Assembly: GCF_004365635.1 (NCBI RefSeq) | Contig: NZ_SOBH01000006.1 | Coordinates: forward strand, 1 to 51,944 | DNA length: 51,944 nt | Source: Litoreibacter halocynthiae | GTDB lineage: Bacteria > Pseudomonadota > Alphaproteobacteria > Rhodobacterales > Rhodobacteraceae | Direction: 5' to 3' | The notes under the pieces: generated by a model | Databases searched by the model: none | Told to the model about the DNA's origin: nothing | What the model saw: only the letters and a program-made list of their open reading frames with translations | Made by a program: the position numbers and the translations under genes | Shown here: positions 43,385 through 51,872 of the stretch, one piece after another | Layout: every line of letters begins with the position of its first letter | How positions within the stretch are numbered: position 1 is the stretch's first letter

Positions 43385-43591
43385 TCAGACATCACGATCG
43401 GAAAGGAAGAACTCCTCTTCCTGACCATTTAGATGGCCTCCACTACGGTCAGTCAGACCAATGGCACTGCCGTTGTGCTCAAAGACGATGAGATACTGGC
43501 CCAGTGTATCCTTGCGGATCACATATCCCTCGTTTGACCAATGAACAGCCTTCTCTGCGTCCACAGCCGTTTGGATTTCTGCGATGTTCAT
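43385..43591 (-). CDS. small hypothetical plasmid protein
   Basis: A 68-residue protein starting MNIAEIQTAVDAEKAVHWSNEGY. GTGGAG lies upstream of the ATG. No membrane segment or known motif; the middle YLIVFEHNGSAIGL resembles a small beta-sheet. It lies between the DarB-like gene and the DUF736 gene on the same strand. I cannot assign a function. Confidence 0.6.
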   Translation of the reverse strand: MNIAEIQTAVDAEKAVHWSNEGYVIRKDTLGQYLIVFEHNGSAIGLTDRSGGHLNGQEEEFFLSDRDV

Positions 43592-43696
43592 GGTTATCTC
43601 CACTTAGATTGACGAACTCCGGCCAAGCACCCGACTGAATGGGCGGGTTCTTGGTTGATGCGTTTGGGGGATTGTAATGACTGTCAGCGACTTGGG

Positions 43697-46600
43697 TCAG
43701 GCTGCGCTGCGGATACGCGTATGCCCATCGCCAACAATGCGGGCGAGGATTGCCGCCGTATCAACTCCTGCCCCGTGCGGGACAAAGACCCGCAGCTGGA
43801 AGGCGATGATTTCGGTAAAGCATCCAAGGGCCTTGAGACCCTCAATCGTACCCTTATCCGCTCCACCAATCTCCAAGCGCACATCGCCTGCAACACGGCG
43901 GCGCGTGAGCGTCAGGCCACGCCCCAAATCGACCGGTGCTGTCGTGCCAAGAGCAGCCGTCAGCATTTCACCCGGTGTTTCCGGCGTTCCTGTCATGAAC
44001 CGCGCCCGAAGGGCGGCGGCCCCGTCCTCGCTGAGCGTGCGGCCGATCATGCTGGCGCAGCCCTCGGGCGTGACGCGATAGATACGCTCGTTGCTTGTCG
44101 GGATGGTCTTCCAGATCGGAAGCAACAGACCCGTGAGCAAGTAGAGCTTTGTCGTGGTAGTTTTGGGCAAGCTGTCGGCCTCATCGTCCCAAAGCCGGGT
44201 AAACTCTGATTGCTCGACCGCCTCCCAGGCCGATGCTTCGAACTTGCCCTCCTCGAGATAGGATTTGCCAGTTGGGCGGACGACCTTCCGCATCAGCGTA
44301 ACAATGTCTTCGTCATACATCTGCATCGGGCGTTTTGAGATGAGCCCAACCCGCCCTGATGCGGGATTGACCATCGGGATTTTATCGAAGTTATTGCGAA
44401 GGGCGCTATCGGCGCGCGCAATATGAACAGGATCTGTCACCTCCAATCCGATGATACGTGTCACAGCACCTGATTGCGGGCAGGTCCAGAGATCCTCCGC
44501 CGAGACCTGTTTGATTGTCTCGCCCCGCAGCGTTTCCACCCCAAGATCAAGCGTACCTGCATCCCGTGCCCTCTCGGTTTGGTCCGCGATGCGCTGCATA
44601 AACTCTGCAAAGAGCGCGTTCTGCATATGGATCGGTAGCGCCAGCACCCGGTTGAGGAACCGCTGGATAGGCGGCAATTCTTCGAGCAGCAAGCCATCTT
44701 TGTCGATCAGGCGCAATGCCGTCCAATCGGTGAAGACCTCATAGCCGATTGCCTCCGCACGCCCTGCGGCAAGATCGGCGTAGTATCCGCGCAGTGCGGA
44801 GCGCGCGATGGAGCTTTCAAGATTGTCCTCTTCACGGAACATGCCTTGCGAGCCTGTCTCGCGTTGGCCTTTGGTGAGCGCACCAAGCTGATCAAGACGT
44901 TTGCTGATTGTTGAGGTAAAGCGTTTTTCACCGTGCACATCCGAGGTGCAGACCCGGAAGAACGGCGCGCTGACCTGGGCGGAGCGATGCGTACGCCCAA
45001 GCCCTTGGATCGCCGCATCCGCGCGCCAGCCAGGCTCCAGCAGGTAATGGCGGCGCCGCTTCTGGTTCTTGGCCGTTTTTGCCGCGTGATAGGATCGCCC
45101 CGTGCCACCCGCATCCGAGAAGATCAGGATGTCCTTCTCACCATCCATAAACGCCTGCGTCTCGGAGGAATTACTGCTCGGGCTGCGTTTTTCGATGAAA
45201 AGTGCGCCGCCGCTCGATTTGAGCGGGCGGATGGACCGCCCCGTCACCTCTGCGACCGCATCCTCCCCGAATGCCCACAGGATTTGATCCAGTGCCGCGG
45301 GGATCGGGGCCAGCGCCATCAGGTCCGTCATCGCCTCATCACGTAAGGCCAATGCCTCGCGAGAGACGACCAAGGCCTCTGTTTCATCCCGCAGCGGCTC
45401 TGCAACGACATTGCCGTCAATCTCTACCAGCTTTTGGGTGTGGATCGGAAAAGCCTGTTCAAGATACCCAAGTACGTAATCGCGCGGCGTGAGCGCGCCT
45501 TCGACCAGTTCATCATCGGGGTCCATCACCTCCAATCGGCGCTTCAAGAGGCTTTCGCCCGTCGAGACCACTTGGACGACGCAGGCATAGCCATCAGATA
45601 GGTCCTGCTGAATGGCGCTGACAATCGAAGGAGCTTTCATGCCCATCAGCAGATGATTGAAGAAGCGCTGCTTTGTGCTCTCGAACCGCGACTTGGCGGA
45701 GGCTTTTGCGGTAGAGGCATTTGTCTCTCCCGAGGCATCATTGACGCCTGTCGCGGTCAGTGCAGCCTCTAAGTTATGGTGAATCGTGCGGAACGCGCCC
45801 GCATAAGCGTCGTAGATCTCTGTTTGGGCAGGCGTCAGTGCATGTTCCAGCACATCGTATTCGACCCCGTCAAAACTCAGCGCCCGCGCGGTGTAGAACC
45901 CGAGTGTTTTGAGATCGCGGGCCACGACTTCCATCGCGGCCACACCACCCGCCTCCATCGCTGAGACAAAGCTCTCGCGGCTCGGGAAGGGATATTCAGG
46001 TCCTTGGCCCCAAAGCCCGAGCCGGGACGCATAGGCGAGATTGTGGACCGATGTGGCTCCCGTCGCCGAGACATAGAAGACGCGGGCGCGCGGAGTGGCG
46101 AGTTGCAGGCGCAGACCCGCAAGACCCTGCTGGGACGGCTTTGCCCCCCTGCCCTGCTCCGATCCGGCCGCATTTTGCATTGCGTGTGCCTCATCAAAGG
46201 CGAGCACGCCGTCAAAGTCGCCCCCCATCCAGTCGAGAAGCTGGTTCAAGCGCGTGGTGCCGCATTTGCCGGCGGAGCGCAGCGTGGCGTAGGTCACGAA
46301 CAAGATACCGTCGCCCATGGTGACGTGCTTGTCGGGCTTCCATTTCGAGAGAGGCTGGATATCTGCAGGCGAGCCACCAAGATCGGTCCAGTCGCGCACG
46401 GCGTCCTCAATCAAGGTTGCGGATTTCGACACCCATACGGCCTTGCGCCGCCCGGAGAGCCAATTGACCAAGATCAGGCCCGCGCACTCACGGCCCTTGC
46501 CGCAGCCGGTGCCGTCTCCGAGAAAATACCCCAAGCGGTAGGCACGTGCTTCCGCATCCTCATCACTGCGCAACATCTTGGTCTGATCCTCATCGATGGT

Positions 46601-47962
46601 GAACTTGCCGGGCAAATCCCGCCCATGGGCATCGTTGGCCATGATAATGGTTTCCAGCTGGGCCTCAGAGAGATGGCCCTCTGCGATCAGGCGGTTCGGC
46701 AAGCGCAGCCCCTCGGCGGCCTGCAAGGACGGCACAGGGGGTGCGACCGAGGCCATCGCAATGCTTTCAACGAGCGGCGTTGGGTGCTCCTGTGCGCCCG
46801 CAATGTCGATCCGCTGCGGGCGATAGCGGGCGTAGATCTCGGATATGGGAGTGTTTTCGCGCGGCGTCTCGAGCGTGGTGAACGACAGCGGTATTGCTGC
46901 GTGTTTTGGAGTTTTGTCACCAGATGGATTTGATACTGCAGGCTTGCGCGCTTTGTGGGGCGCGGGTTCCATCAGAGGGCGCCCGACATTCAATGAGCGT
47001 GCCGCCGTCACAGAAGCCACAATCGGACGCGCCTTGGCAATCTGGTCTACAATACCGACCGCCGCGTCGAGATCATCGATCGAGGTGCGGCTCATCTCGA
47101 CGTCATCATCGACCTTATCAAAGACCATCAATTGCGTGTCCACACTGGTGCCAAGCTTGCGATAAACAGGACCGGGAATGGTGAGTGCCAGGCGCGGGGT
47201 AAGAAGGCTCACCGCGCGGGCCCAATGTGCAGCATCCCGCTCGGGGCTGAAGCCCATCGGCATGATCGCAACAAGTCTTCCGCCGGGTGCCAGTCGCTTC
47301 GCGGCCCCTATGAGATGCTTGGCAGCAATGTGCTTGTCACGGGAGCGATCGACTGAGGATGCAAACGGCGGGTTCATCACGACAACGCTGGGGGCTGTTG
47401 TTGGTGTCAGCAGATCATCAATATGTTCCGCATCATGTCCGCTCACCTGCGCGGCAAACACCTCATCGAGCAGTCGCTGGCGAAACGGGTCAACTTCGTT
47501 GAGCATAAGCTTGGCCCTTGCCCGCTTGGCAAAGCCCGCTAATGAGCCGGTTCCCGCAGAGGGTTCCAGCACAGTCTCACCGTTGCGGATAGCCGCCGCG
47601 CTCACAGCGAGGGCTGCGTAAGGCAGCGGGGTCGAGAACTGTTGCAGGCGGATCTGTTGCTCAGAGCGGCGGGTTTCGGTCAGGAGCCGCATAGCGAGGT
47701 TCTTGGCAGCACCAAGTGGGTCTGACCCGCTCGCATCCAAGAGAAGTGTTTGAACAGCAGCGGTCTGCATCATGTCGTAGGCCATGCGCCAACTCCATGC
47801 CCCGCTGGCATCGCTGCCGCCAAAGGTGTCGCGCATGATCTTTGAGAGAGAGGAGCTGCGCAGAGGACCGCGCGCGATCTCGGCGGCGATCAACGACAGG
47901 GCTGATTTGAGCTGCGCATTGGATGTGGATTGAATGGTTTGCTTCTGGTTGGCGTGGGCCAT
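43697..47962 (-). CDS. DarB-like methyltransferase / strawberry-notch helicase
   Basis: Large protein of 1421 residues. An N-terminal adenine-methyltransferase-like domain has motif I VLEPSAGTGSLA (131-142) and the catalytic NPPF (197-200). After a linker comes an SF2 helicase of the strawberry-notch type: Walker A GDGTGCGKGRE (482-492), DEAH box FDEAHAMQN (589-597) and motif VI QGLGRTHRSAQ (986-996). This combination is known in phage P1 DarB and plasmid homologues, which protect incoming DNA from type I restriction; that role here is inferred from family. The ATG at 47962 follows AAAGGA. With the ArdC-like gene it gives the plasmid two candidate anti-restriction functions. Confidence 0.87.
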   Translation of the reverse strand: MAHANQKQTIQSTSNAQLKSALSLIAAEIARGPLRSSSLSKIMRDTFGGSDASGAWSWRMAYDMMQTAAVQTLLLDASGSDPLGAAKNLAMRLLTETRRSEQQIRLQQFSTPLPYAALAVSAAAIRNGETVLEPSAGTGSLAGFAKRARAKLMLNEVDPFRQRLLDEVFAAQVSGHDAEHIDDLLTPTTAPSVVVMNPPFASSVDRSRDKHIAAKHLIGAAKRLAPGGRLVAIMPMGFSPERDAAHWARAVSLLTPRLALTIPGPVYRKLGTSVDTQLMVFDKVDDDVEMSRTSIDDLDAAVGIVDQIAKARPIVASVTAARSLNVGRPLMEPAPHKARKPAVSNPSGDKTPKHAAIPLSFTTLETPRENTPISEIYARYRPQRIDIAGAQEHPTPLVESIAMASVAPPVPSLQAAEGLRLPNRLIAEGHLSEAQLETIIMANDAHGRDLPGKFTIDEDQTKMLRSDEDAEARAYRLGYFLGDGTGCGKGRECAGLILVNWLSGRRKAVWVSKSATLIEDAVRDWTDLGGSPADIQPLSKWKPDKHVTMGDGILFVTYATLRSAGKCGTTRLNQLLDWMGGDFDGVLAFDEAHAMQNAAGSEQGRGAKPSQQGLAGLRLQLATPRARVFYVSATGATSVHNLAYASRLGLWGQGPEYPFPSRESFVSAMEAGGVAAMEVVARDLKTLGFYTARALSFDGVEYDVLEHALTPAQTEIYDAYAGAFRTIHHNLEAALTATGVNDASGETNASTAKASAKSRFESTKQRFFNHLLMGMKAPSIVSAIQQDLSDGYACVVQVVSTGESLLKRRLEVMDPDDELVEGALTPRDYVLGYLEQAFPIHTQKLVEIDGNVVAEPLRDETEALVVSREALALRDEAMTDLMALAPIPAALDQILWAFGEDAVAEVTGRSIRPLKSSGGALFIEKRSPSSNSSETQAFMDGEKDILIFSDAGGTGRSYHAAKTAKNQKRRRHYLLEPGWRADAAIQGLGRTHRSAQVSAPFFRVCTSDVHGEKRFTSTISKRLDQLGALTKGQRETGSQGMFREEDNLESSIARSALRGYYADLAAGRAEAIGYEVFTDWTALRLIDKDGLLLEELPPIQRFLNRVLALPIHMQNALFAEFMQRIADQTERARDAGTLDLGVETLRGETIKQVSAEDLWTCPQSGAVTRIIGLEVTDPVHIARADSALRNNFDKIPMVNPASGRVGLISKRPMQMYDEDIVTLMRKVVRPTGKSYLEEGKFEASAWEAVEQSEFTRLWDDEADSLPKTTTTKLYLLTGLLLPIWKTIPTSNERIYRVTPEGCASMIGRTLSEDGAAALRARFMTGTPETPGEMLTAALGTTAPVDLGRGLTLTRRRVAGDVRLEIGGADKGTIEGLKALGCFTEIIAFQLRVFVPHGAGVDTAAILARIVGDGHTRIRSAA

Positions 47963-47993
47963 GTTGTCTGTCCTTTGTGATCCGGTTTGTGGT

Positions 47994-48044
47994 TCACAGG
48001 ACAAAAAGCCCCCTTTGCACTTTGTGAGTGCCGAGAGGGCTTTT
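47994..48044 (-). repeat. backbone leader motif with hairpin (DarB-like copy)
   Basis: TCACAGGACAAAAAGCCC at 47994-48011 starts a nested hairpin: outer arms AAAAGCCC (48004-48011) and GGGCTTTT (48037-48044), inner arms GCACT/AGTGC. On the minus strand the 3' arm runs into TTTTTGTCC, a terminator-like leader 42 bp before the gene. Confidence 0.65.
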
Positions 48045-48071
48045 AACTGAATGGCTTTGAAACAGGCCTAC

Positions 48072-48362
48072 CTATGGCCACTGCTGAGCTGCGTGCAGCA
48101 CCCGCAAGATCACTATGGAACTTGGTTCGTCAGCATAAATCACGATGTAATTTGGACGCACAACCATTTCACGGGTGCCGTCAACACGTCCCACACGGTG
48201 CATCTGGGGGTGCTCTGGCAATCGTGATGTCTTGGCCTCGATTTCGTCCTTGAGAGCTTGGGCCGCATCTGGATTGTCGTCAGAAATGTAGTCGATAATC
48301 GCCAGCAGATCAGCGATGGCCGTGGCCTTCCATTCGAGATCAGGCACGGCGCTTCTTATCAA
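48072..48362 (-). CDS. RelE/ParE-family toxin
   Basis: Toxin of 96 residues, second gene of a toxin-antitoxin pair. RelE/ParE fold marks: EWKATAIADLLAIIDYISDDNPDAA at the N-terminus, then HRVGRVDGTREMVVRPNYIVIY and the C-terminal ILRVLHAAQQWP. It overlaps the end of the antitoxin gene by 23 bp, so synthesis is coupled. It would block translation (RelE) or gyrase (ParE); sequence alone does not decide. It acts as a plasmid-addiction system. Confidence 0.88.
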   Translation of the reverse strand: MIRSAVPDLEWKATAIADLLAIIDYISDDNPDAAQALKDEIEAKTSRLPEHPQMHRVGRVDGTREMVVRPNYIVIYADEPSSIVILRVLHAAQQWP

Positions 48363-48633
48363 TCAGCGCCTGAGCGTCTTGCATTACCTGAGCCTGCGGT
48401 GTTGTCGGCTTTGAGTCGTCCAATGCTTCCTGCACTTTGGAACGGAACCATGCGTCATAGGCGTCTGGATCCGCGGTCAGTCCCGCTGGCAACCCGCCCT
48501 CTGCGGCCACGCGCGTCAAAAGAATGCGTACGGCATCCGAGAGCGTCAGGCCGACGCCCGAGAGCGCATCCGAGGCCTGTGCTTTAAGCTGATCATCAAC
48601 ACGGACATGGATCATGGATGTTTGTGCGGGCAT
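48340..48633 (-). CDS. RelB/DinJ-family antitoxin
   Basis: Antitoxin of 97 residues. A ribbon-helix-helix N-terminus, SMIHVRVDDQLKAQASDALSGVGLTLSDAVRILLTRVAAEGG, is the RelB/DinJ type, and a charged C-terminal tail (SKPTTPQAQVMQDAQALIDKK) binds the toxin. The ATG at 48633 follows AAAGGAG. A perfect palindrome at 48657-48674 just upstream is the likely operator it represses. Confidence 0.88.
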   Translation of the reverse strand: MPAQTSMIHVRVDDQLKAQASDALSGVGLTLSDAVRILLTRVAAEGGLPAGLTADPDAYDAWFRSKVQEALDDSKPTTPQAQVMQDAQALIDKKRRA

Positions 48634-48656
48634 AGGAGTCTCCTTTGGTTGCTGTT

Positions 48657-48674
48657 GTATCTCAAATGAGATAC
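48657..48674. promoter_or_regulatory. toxin-antitoxin operator palindrome
   Basis: GTATCTCA-AA-TGAGATAC: perfect eight-base arms with a two-base centre, 24 bp before the antitoxin ATG. This is the expected position of a ribbon-helix-helix autorepression site. Confidence 0.78.
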
Positions 48675-48701
48675 GCAATCAAGATGGCAGAAAGTTCCAC
48701 T

Positions 48702-49358
48702 CTAAGAGCTTCGCGCCGCAAAAAACTCCGCCAACACCGCACTGCCCTCAGCTATTTCGCGACTTATGAGCGTCGATCCCACCAGTGACGCCTTTGAAAG
48801 CCGCACAAGGCCGCCGGTTTCCGCAATGCGGTAGCAGCGCCGTTTTTGACTCCCACGCCTGTAATGGGTTGCTGTGACCATCTGGCAGGTGCTGCCATCG
48901 CTGAGCGTCACAGGGGAGGCGAGTTTGATCTTGTCGCCCTCTGCGTAGTCAGGGATCGCGGCCCAGTCCCGACACCGCTGCCGCCAGGCGTGGGCATAGC
49001 TGTCGGGGTCTTTCAACTCGGACAGCAGATTGAGGATGCTCAGCGGCGCGCGGGACTCACAGGGGCCGGCGCTTTCCTCCATGTCCTTATAGCCCCAGCA
49101 CCCGTCGTCGTATCGCGTCAGGAACACTGCACCGAAGGTGAATGACCCGTCATCGTCGATCATGTAAGTCCTGTCTTCCAAAGGCGTGCCATCAAGGATT
49201 TCAACCTTTGCCGCCGCATACCACGTCGAGCCGACTTTGGAGGTTTTGACCAGTGTGGTGCGGCGGGTTTCATTCTCGAAGGTGCAGAGACGTCTGATCT
49301 CAGCCTTCTCATCGGCATAGCTCTGAACCCGCCGGTCGGTGTAAAACAACCAGCCCAT
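48702..49358 (-). CDS. DUF6927-like hypothetical protein
   Basis: Protein of 218 residues starting MGWLFYTDRRVQSYADEKAEIRRLCTF, a beginning I associate with plasmid proteins annotated DUF6927 (assignment uncertain). It contains GAVFLTRYDDGCWGYKDMEESAGPCESRAPLS and a basic SQKRRCYRI segment, no signal peptide. The start overlaps the preceding stop by one base (TAATG), so the two are coupled. Function unknown. Confidence 0.7.
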   Translation of the reverse strand: MGWLFYTDRRVQSYADEKAEIRRLCTFENETRRTTLVKTSKVGSTWYAAAKVEILDGTPLEDRTYMIDDDGSFTFGAVFLTRYDDGCWGYKDMEESAGPCESRAPLSILNLLSELKDPDSYAHAWRQRCRDWAAIPDYAEGDKIKLASPVTLSDGSTCQMVTATHYRRGSQKRRCYRIAETGGLVRLSKASLVGSTLISREIAEGSAVLAEFFAARSS

Positions 49359-49695
49359 TATGCTGCCCTCCGCTCATCAAGCTCCATCAACACATCGAGC
49401 GGCACGCGATACGGCTGCATGGCATCGAAGTCCTCACAGTTGCCGCAGTTTTGAACGATGGCGAAGGTGTCACAGGCGTCCTTCAGGACCACTCGGAATG
49501 TTCCGCCAAGACCTGAAGGCACTTCATAAATACCGCCGATCAGAAAGTCCGAGGCGCGGCGCACGAAGACGCGAATGGAATGGCCATCGGTTGCCAGCCG
49601 AATGGCCCGTTCCAATTGGGCAGGAAGGTCGAACAGGAGCGCGCATGCGCGATCTGCGCCGCAACAGCGGACGCGGAGAATTTGAGAATAGCCAT
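49358..49695 (-). pseudogene. probable frameshifted plasmid gene
   Basis: Two overlapping frames look like pieces of one gene. The ATG at 49695 opens MAILKFSASAVAAQIAHAR and stops at 49540. The other frame runs through LLFDLPAQLERAIRLATDGH and IRVFVRRASDFLIGGIYEVPSGLGG to the stop at 49358. Joining them needs one extra base (or a -1 shift) near 49618-49640; the span is 338 bp, one short of a multiple of three. Either the gene is broken, or the sequence has an error, or translation restarts at the TTG at 49615 (85 residues). Unknown family. Confidence 0.5.
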
Positions 49696-49736
49696 GGGAA
49701 TGTCTTTCTTGGTGTTTCTAGGGAATGTCGGGATCT

Positions 49737-49767
49737 GACCCGCGCCTGATGTTTCCAAGCGCGGGTC
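49737..49767 (-). terminator. hairpin after the ParB-like gene
   Basis: GACCCGCGC (49737-49745) and GCGCGGGTC (49759-49767) form a perfect nine-pair stem, 12-42 bp past the ParB-like stop. No U-tract follows on the minus strand, so it may be a processing or stabilising hairpin rather than a full terminator. Confidence 0.55.
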
Positions 49768-49778
49768 GCCTCAATGGA

Positions 49779-51761
49779 TCAGGCAGCTTTTGCTTGAACG
49801 GGCTCGGTTTGAGCGGCGACTTCCGCCGCGTCGACATCCAAGCTGACACCACCGGTCGTTTGCATCATCGGCGGGCACCACGCCGCAACGGCCGCGTGTT
49901 GTGCGTCTGTGAGGGTCGCAAATGGCTCGGCGAAGAGCTTGTCGCAAAAGGCGACGATCTCTTTCTTGCTCATGGAGGCAAGTGTCACCGCCTCCTGCGC
50001 AAGGCCTAGCTCTTCACCAAGGATTTTGAGCAGCCATGCCTTTTTGAACCGGTTGAACAGCGCCGCGTTCGGCGTCCAATGCGCGCGAATGTCAGGCATC
50101 ACCTCGATCTCGAAGTCGTGCATCAGGCTGTCGCTCTTAACGCTGCGGGCAAAACACGATTGCGTCGTGCTAGCCGTGGCATAGGCGACCAGTTTGGCCT
50201 TCTCGCCCGCCTCAAGGGCACGGAACGATGCAAACTGATCTGCCGGAGACTTCGCCTCATCCGCCCAGGACAGATCGAGTGCGTCATGCGCCTCGGCCAC
50301 CTGTTCCAGTGAGGTGCCGTCGATCTCGTCCATCTTGGCATGGCTGCGATATTCTTTGCGGGCCTCGACCTTGACGGCGTGAGTTGTGCTCATGCCGCCA
50401 AGCACGTCCGTGACCAGTTTGAACAATGTCAGATCAAGCGTAGCCTCCGGATGCAGCGTCATCGCCGCCCCGAGGGCCATTGCCCGTTCGGTCTTGAGGT
50501 CTTGGGTCAGGGAGGCGGGATAGACGATGTGATCGCCAGTCGGGTCTTGTGCATCATTTGATGTGCCGCCAGCGCTGGTTGTCTGCGCTGTCGCCTCAGG
50601 CTTGTCCTCTGGCCGTACCAAACCGACATGCAGGGTAATCTTGCCGTTCGACCAGGAGGCGATGACACCACCCTGCGCAAGATCGTCTGCACTGTAGGCC
50701 TCCTGCAGATCCCGCGCCTCTTCTTCGAGCGCATCCACGCGGTCGTAGAGGGCGTTGTAGGCATCGGTCTCGAGGGTCTCGTCCTCCATCTCAAGTTGCA
50801 GTTTCTCGAGCTCCTCGGTGATCTCATCCAAGCGCTTTTGACCAGCGGCATCAGGCTCGACCGGACCAGGATAGACGCGACCATATTCTGCCATTGTTGC
50901 ATAATCGTAGCGCACCAATGCCTCTGCCCACGCAAATCCCATGTGGGCCCGTGCCTCTTCGGCGGCCGCGGTAAGTTTTTCGACCATGATAGCCTCGACC
51001 AGTGCGATGTCTTCTAGCACCGAATGCTCCTCGAGGAGATCGGCAGCGATGGGACCACCCTGCGCCTCGTATTCCTCGCGCACGAAGGCCCCGATATCGT
51101 CGCTCACCTGCACACCGCGGGTTTTAAGCGCCTGACGCACCGTATAAGCCTGCACGTAGCTGTCATCGCTGGTCAGCGCCTCGTACACCTCAAGCTGCAC
51201 GGCATGGCTTGGATGGTCCGCAAAGGCCTTCATCGTATCGAGCGTGATAGACTTGGCGCGGGCTGCCGCGCGGATGTCGGGATGAATGAGACCATAGCGC
51301 AAACGGCCTTTGACGGCTGCGACTGTGGTGCCGAACGTCTTGGCAATCGTCTCAGGCGATTGCCCATCGACTTCCATCATACGCGCAAAGGCCTCGAACT
51401 CGTCGATAGCGTTCATCGGTGCCTGTGTGATGTTTTCTGCCAGCGACAAGGCCGTGGTCACATCGCAGTTTTCCGGCACCAGGCGGCATTCGATCTTGGT
51501 TTTCTTGGTGAAGCCTTTGGCGGATTTGTCGGCGACCAGTTCGTTCAAGGCAGCGCGACGTCGACCACCTGCCAAGACGCCAAACTTGCCATCGATCTTT
51601 TGCACAAGCAACGGTTGGATGATGCCCAAGACACCGATGCTGGCCGTGAGGTGGGAGATCGCCTCAGACTCGTAGGTTTCAGGGGAATTGCTGCGCACAT
51701 TGGCAGGATGCGACGTGAGATCACCAATGGCGACCGAGATGGATTTGAGAGCATGTGTCAT
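49779..51761 (-). CDS. large ParB/RepB/Spo0J-like plasmid protein
   Basis: Protein of 660 residues with a ParB N-terminal nuclease-like domain (about 8-115): SHPANVRSN, LGIIQPLLV, the GGRRR motif at 65-69 and LAENITQAPMNAIDEFEAF, then a helix-turn-helix around ETIAKTFGTTVAAVKGRL (135-153). A strongly acidic coiled-coil-like stretch lies near 325-375 and a long C-terminal half without recognised domains follows. ParB partners are about 300 residues, so this is a different, plasmid-specific branch, not the partition protein of the repABC operon. The ATG at 51761 follows AAAAGGA. Confidence 0.83.
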   Translation of the reverse strand: MTHALKSISVAIGDLTSHPANVRSNSPETYESEAISHLTASIGVLGIIQPLLVQKIDGKFGVLAGGRRRAALNELVADKSAKGFTKKTKIECRLVPENCDVTTALSLAENITQAPMNAIDEFEAFARMMEVDGQSPETIAKTFGTTVAAVKGRLRYGLIHPDIRAAARAKSITLDTMKAFADHPSHAVQLEVYEALTSDDSYVQAYTVRQALKTRGVQVSDDIGAFVREEYEAQGGPIAADLLEEHSVLEDIALVEAIMVEKLTAAAEEARAHMGFAWAEALVRYDYATMAEYGRVYPGPVEPDAAGQKRLDEITEELEKLQLEMEDETLETDAYNALYDRVDALEEEARDLQEAYSADDLAQGGVIASWSNGKITLHVGLVRPEDKPEATAQTTSAGGTSNDAQDPTGDHIVYPASLTQDLKTERAMALGAAMTLHPEATLDLTLFKLVTDVLGGMSTTHAVKVEARKEYRSHAKMDEIDGTSLEQVAEAHDALDLSWADEAKSPADQFASFRALEAGEKAKLVAYATASTTQSCFARSVKSDSLMHDFEIEVMPDIRAHWTPNAALFNRFKKAWLLKILGEELGLAQEAVTLASMSKKEIVAFCDKLFAEPFATLTDAQHAAVAAWCPPMMQTTGGVSLDVDAAEVAAQTEPVQAKAA

Positions 51762-51830
51762 GTGATGTCCTTTTGAGATGTTGCGCCGTTCGAACATTCG
51801 GAACGGCCTGACCAATCCCCAGGGCGGGGA

Positions 51831-51872
51831 TCACATGACAAAAGGCCCGCTTCCGTAATGGGGCGGGCCTTT
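51831..51872 (-). repeat. backbone leader motif with hairpin (ParB-like copy)
   Basis: TCACATGACAAAAGGCCC (51831-51848) followed by a ten-pair stem, AAAGGCCCGC (51841-51850) with GCGGGCCTTT (51863-51872). On the minus strand the 3' arm leads into TTTTGTCA. It lies about 80 bp before the ParB-like gene. Confidence 0.68.

Noticed and set aside
46004-46933. Plus-strand open frame of 309 codons
   Set aside because: Opposite the helicase domain of the DarB-like gene, which carries all helicase motifs.
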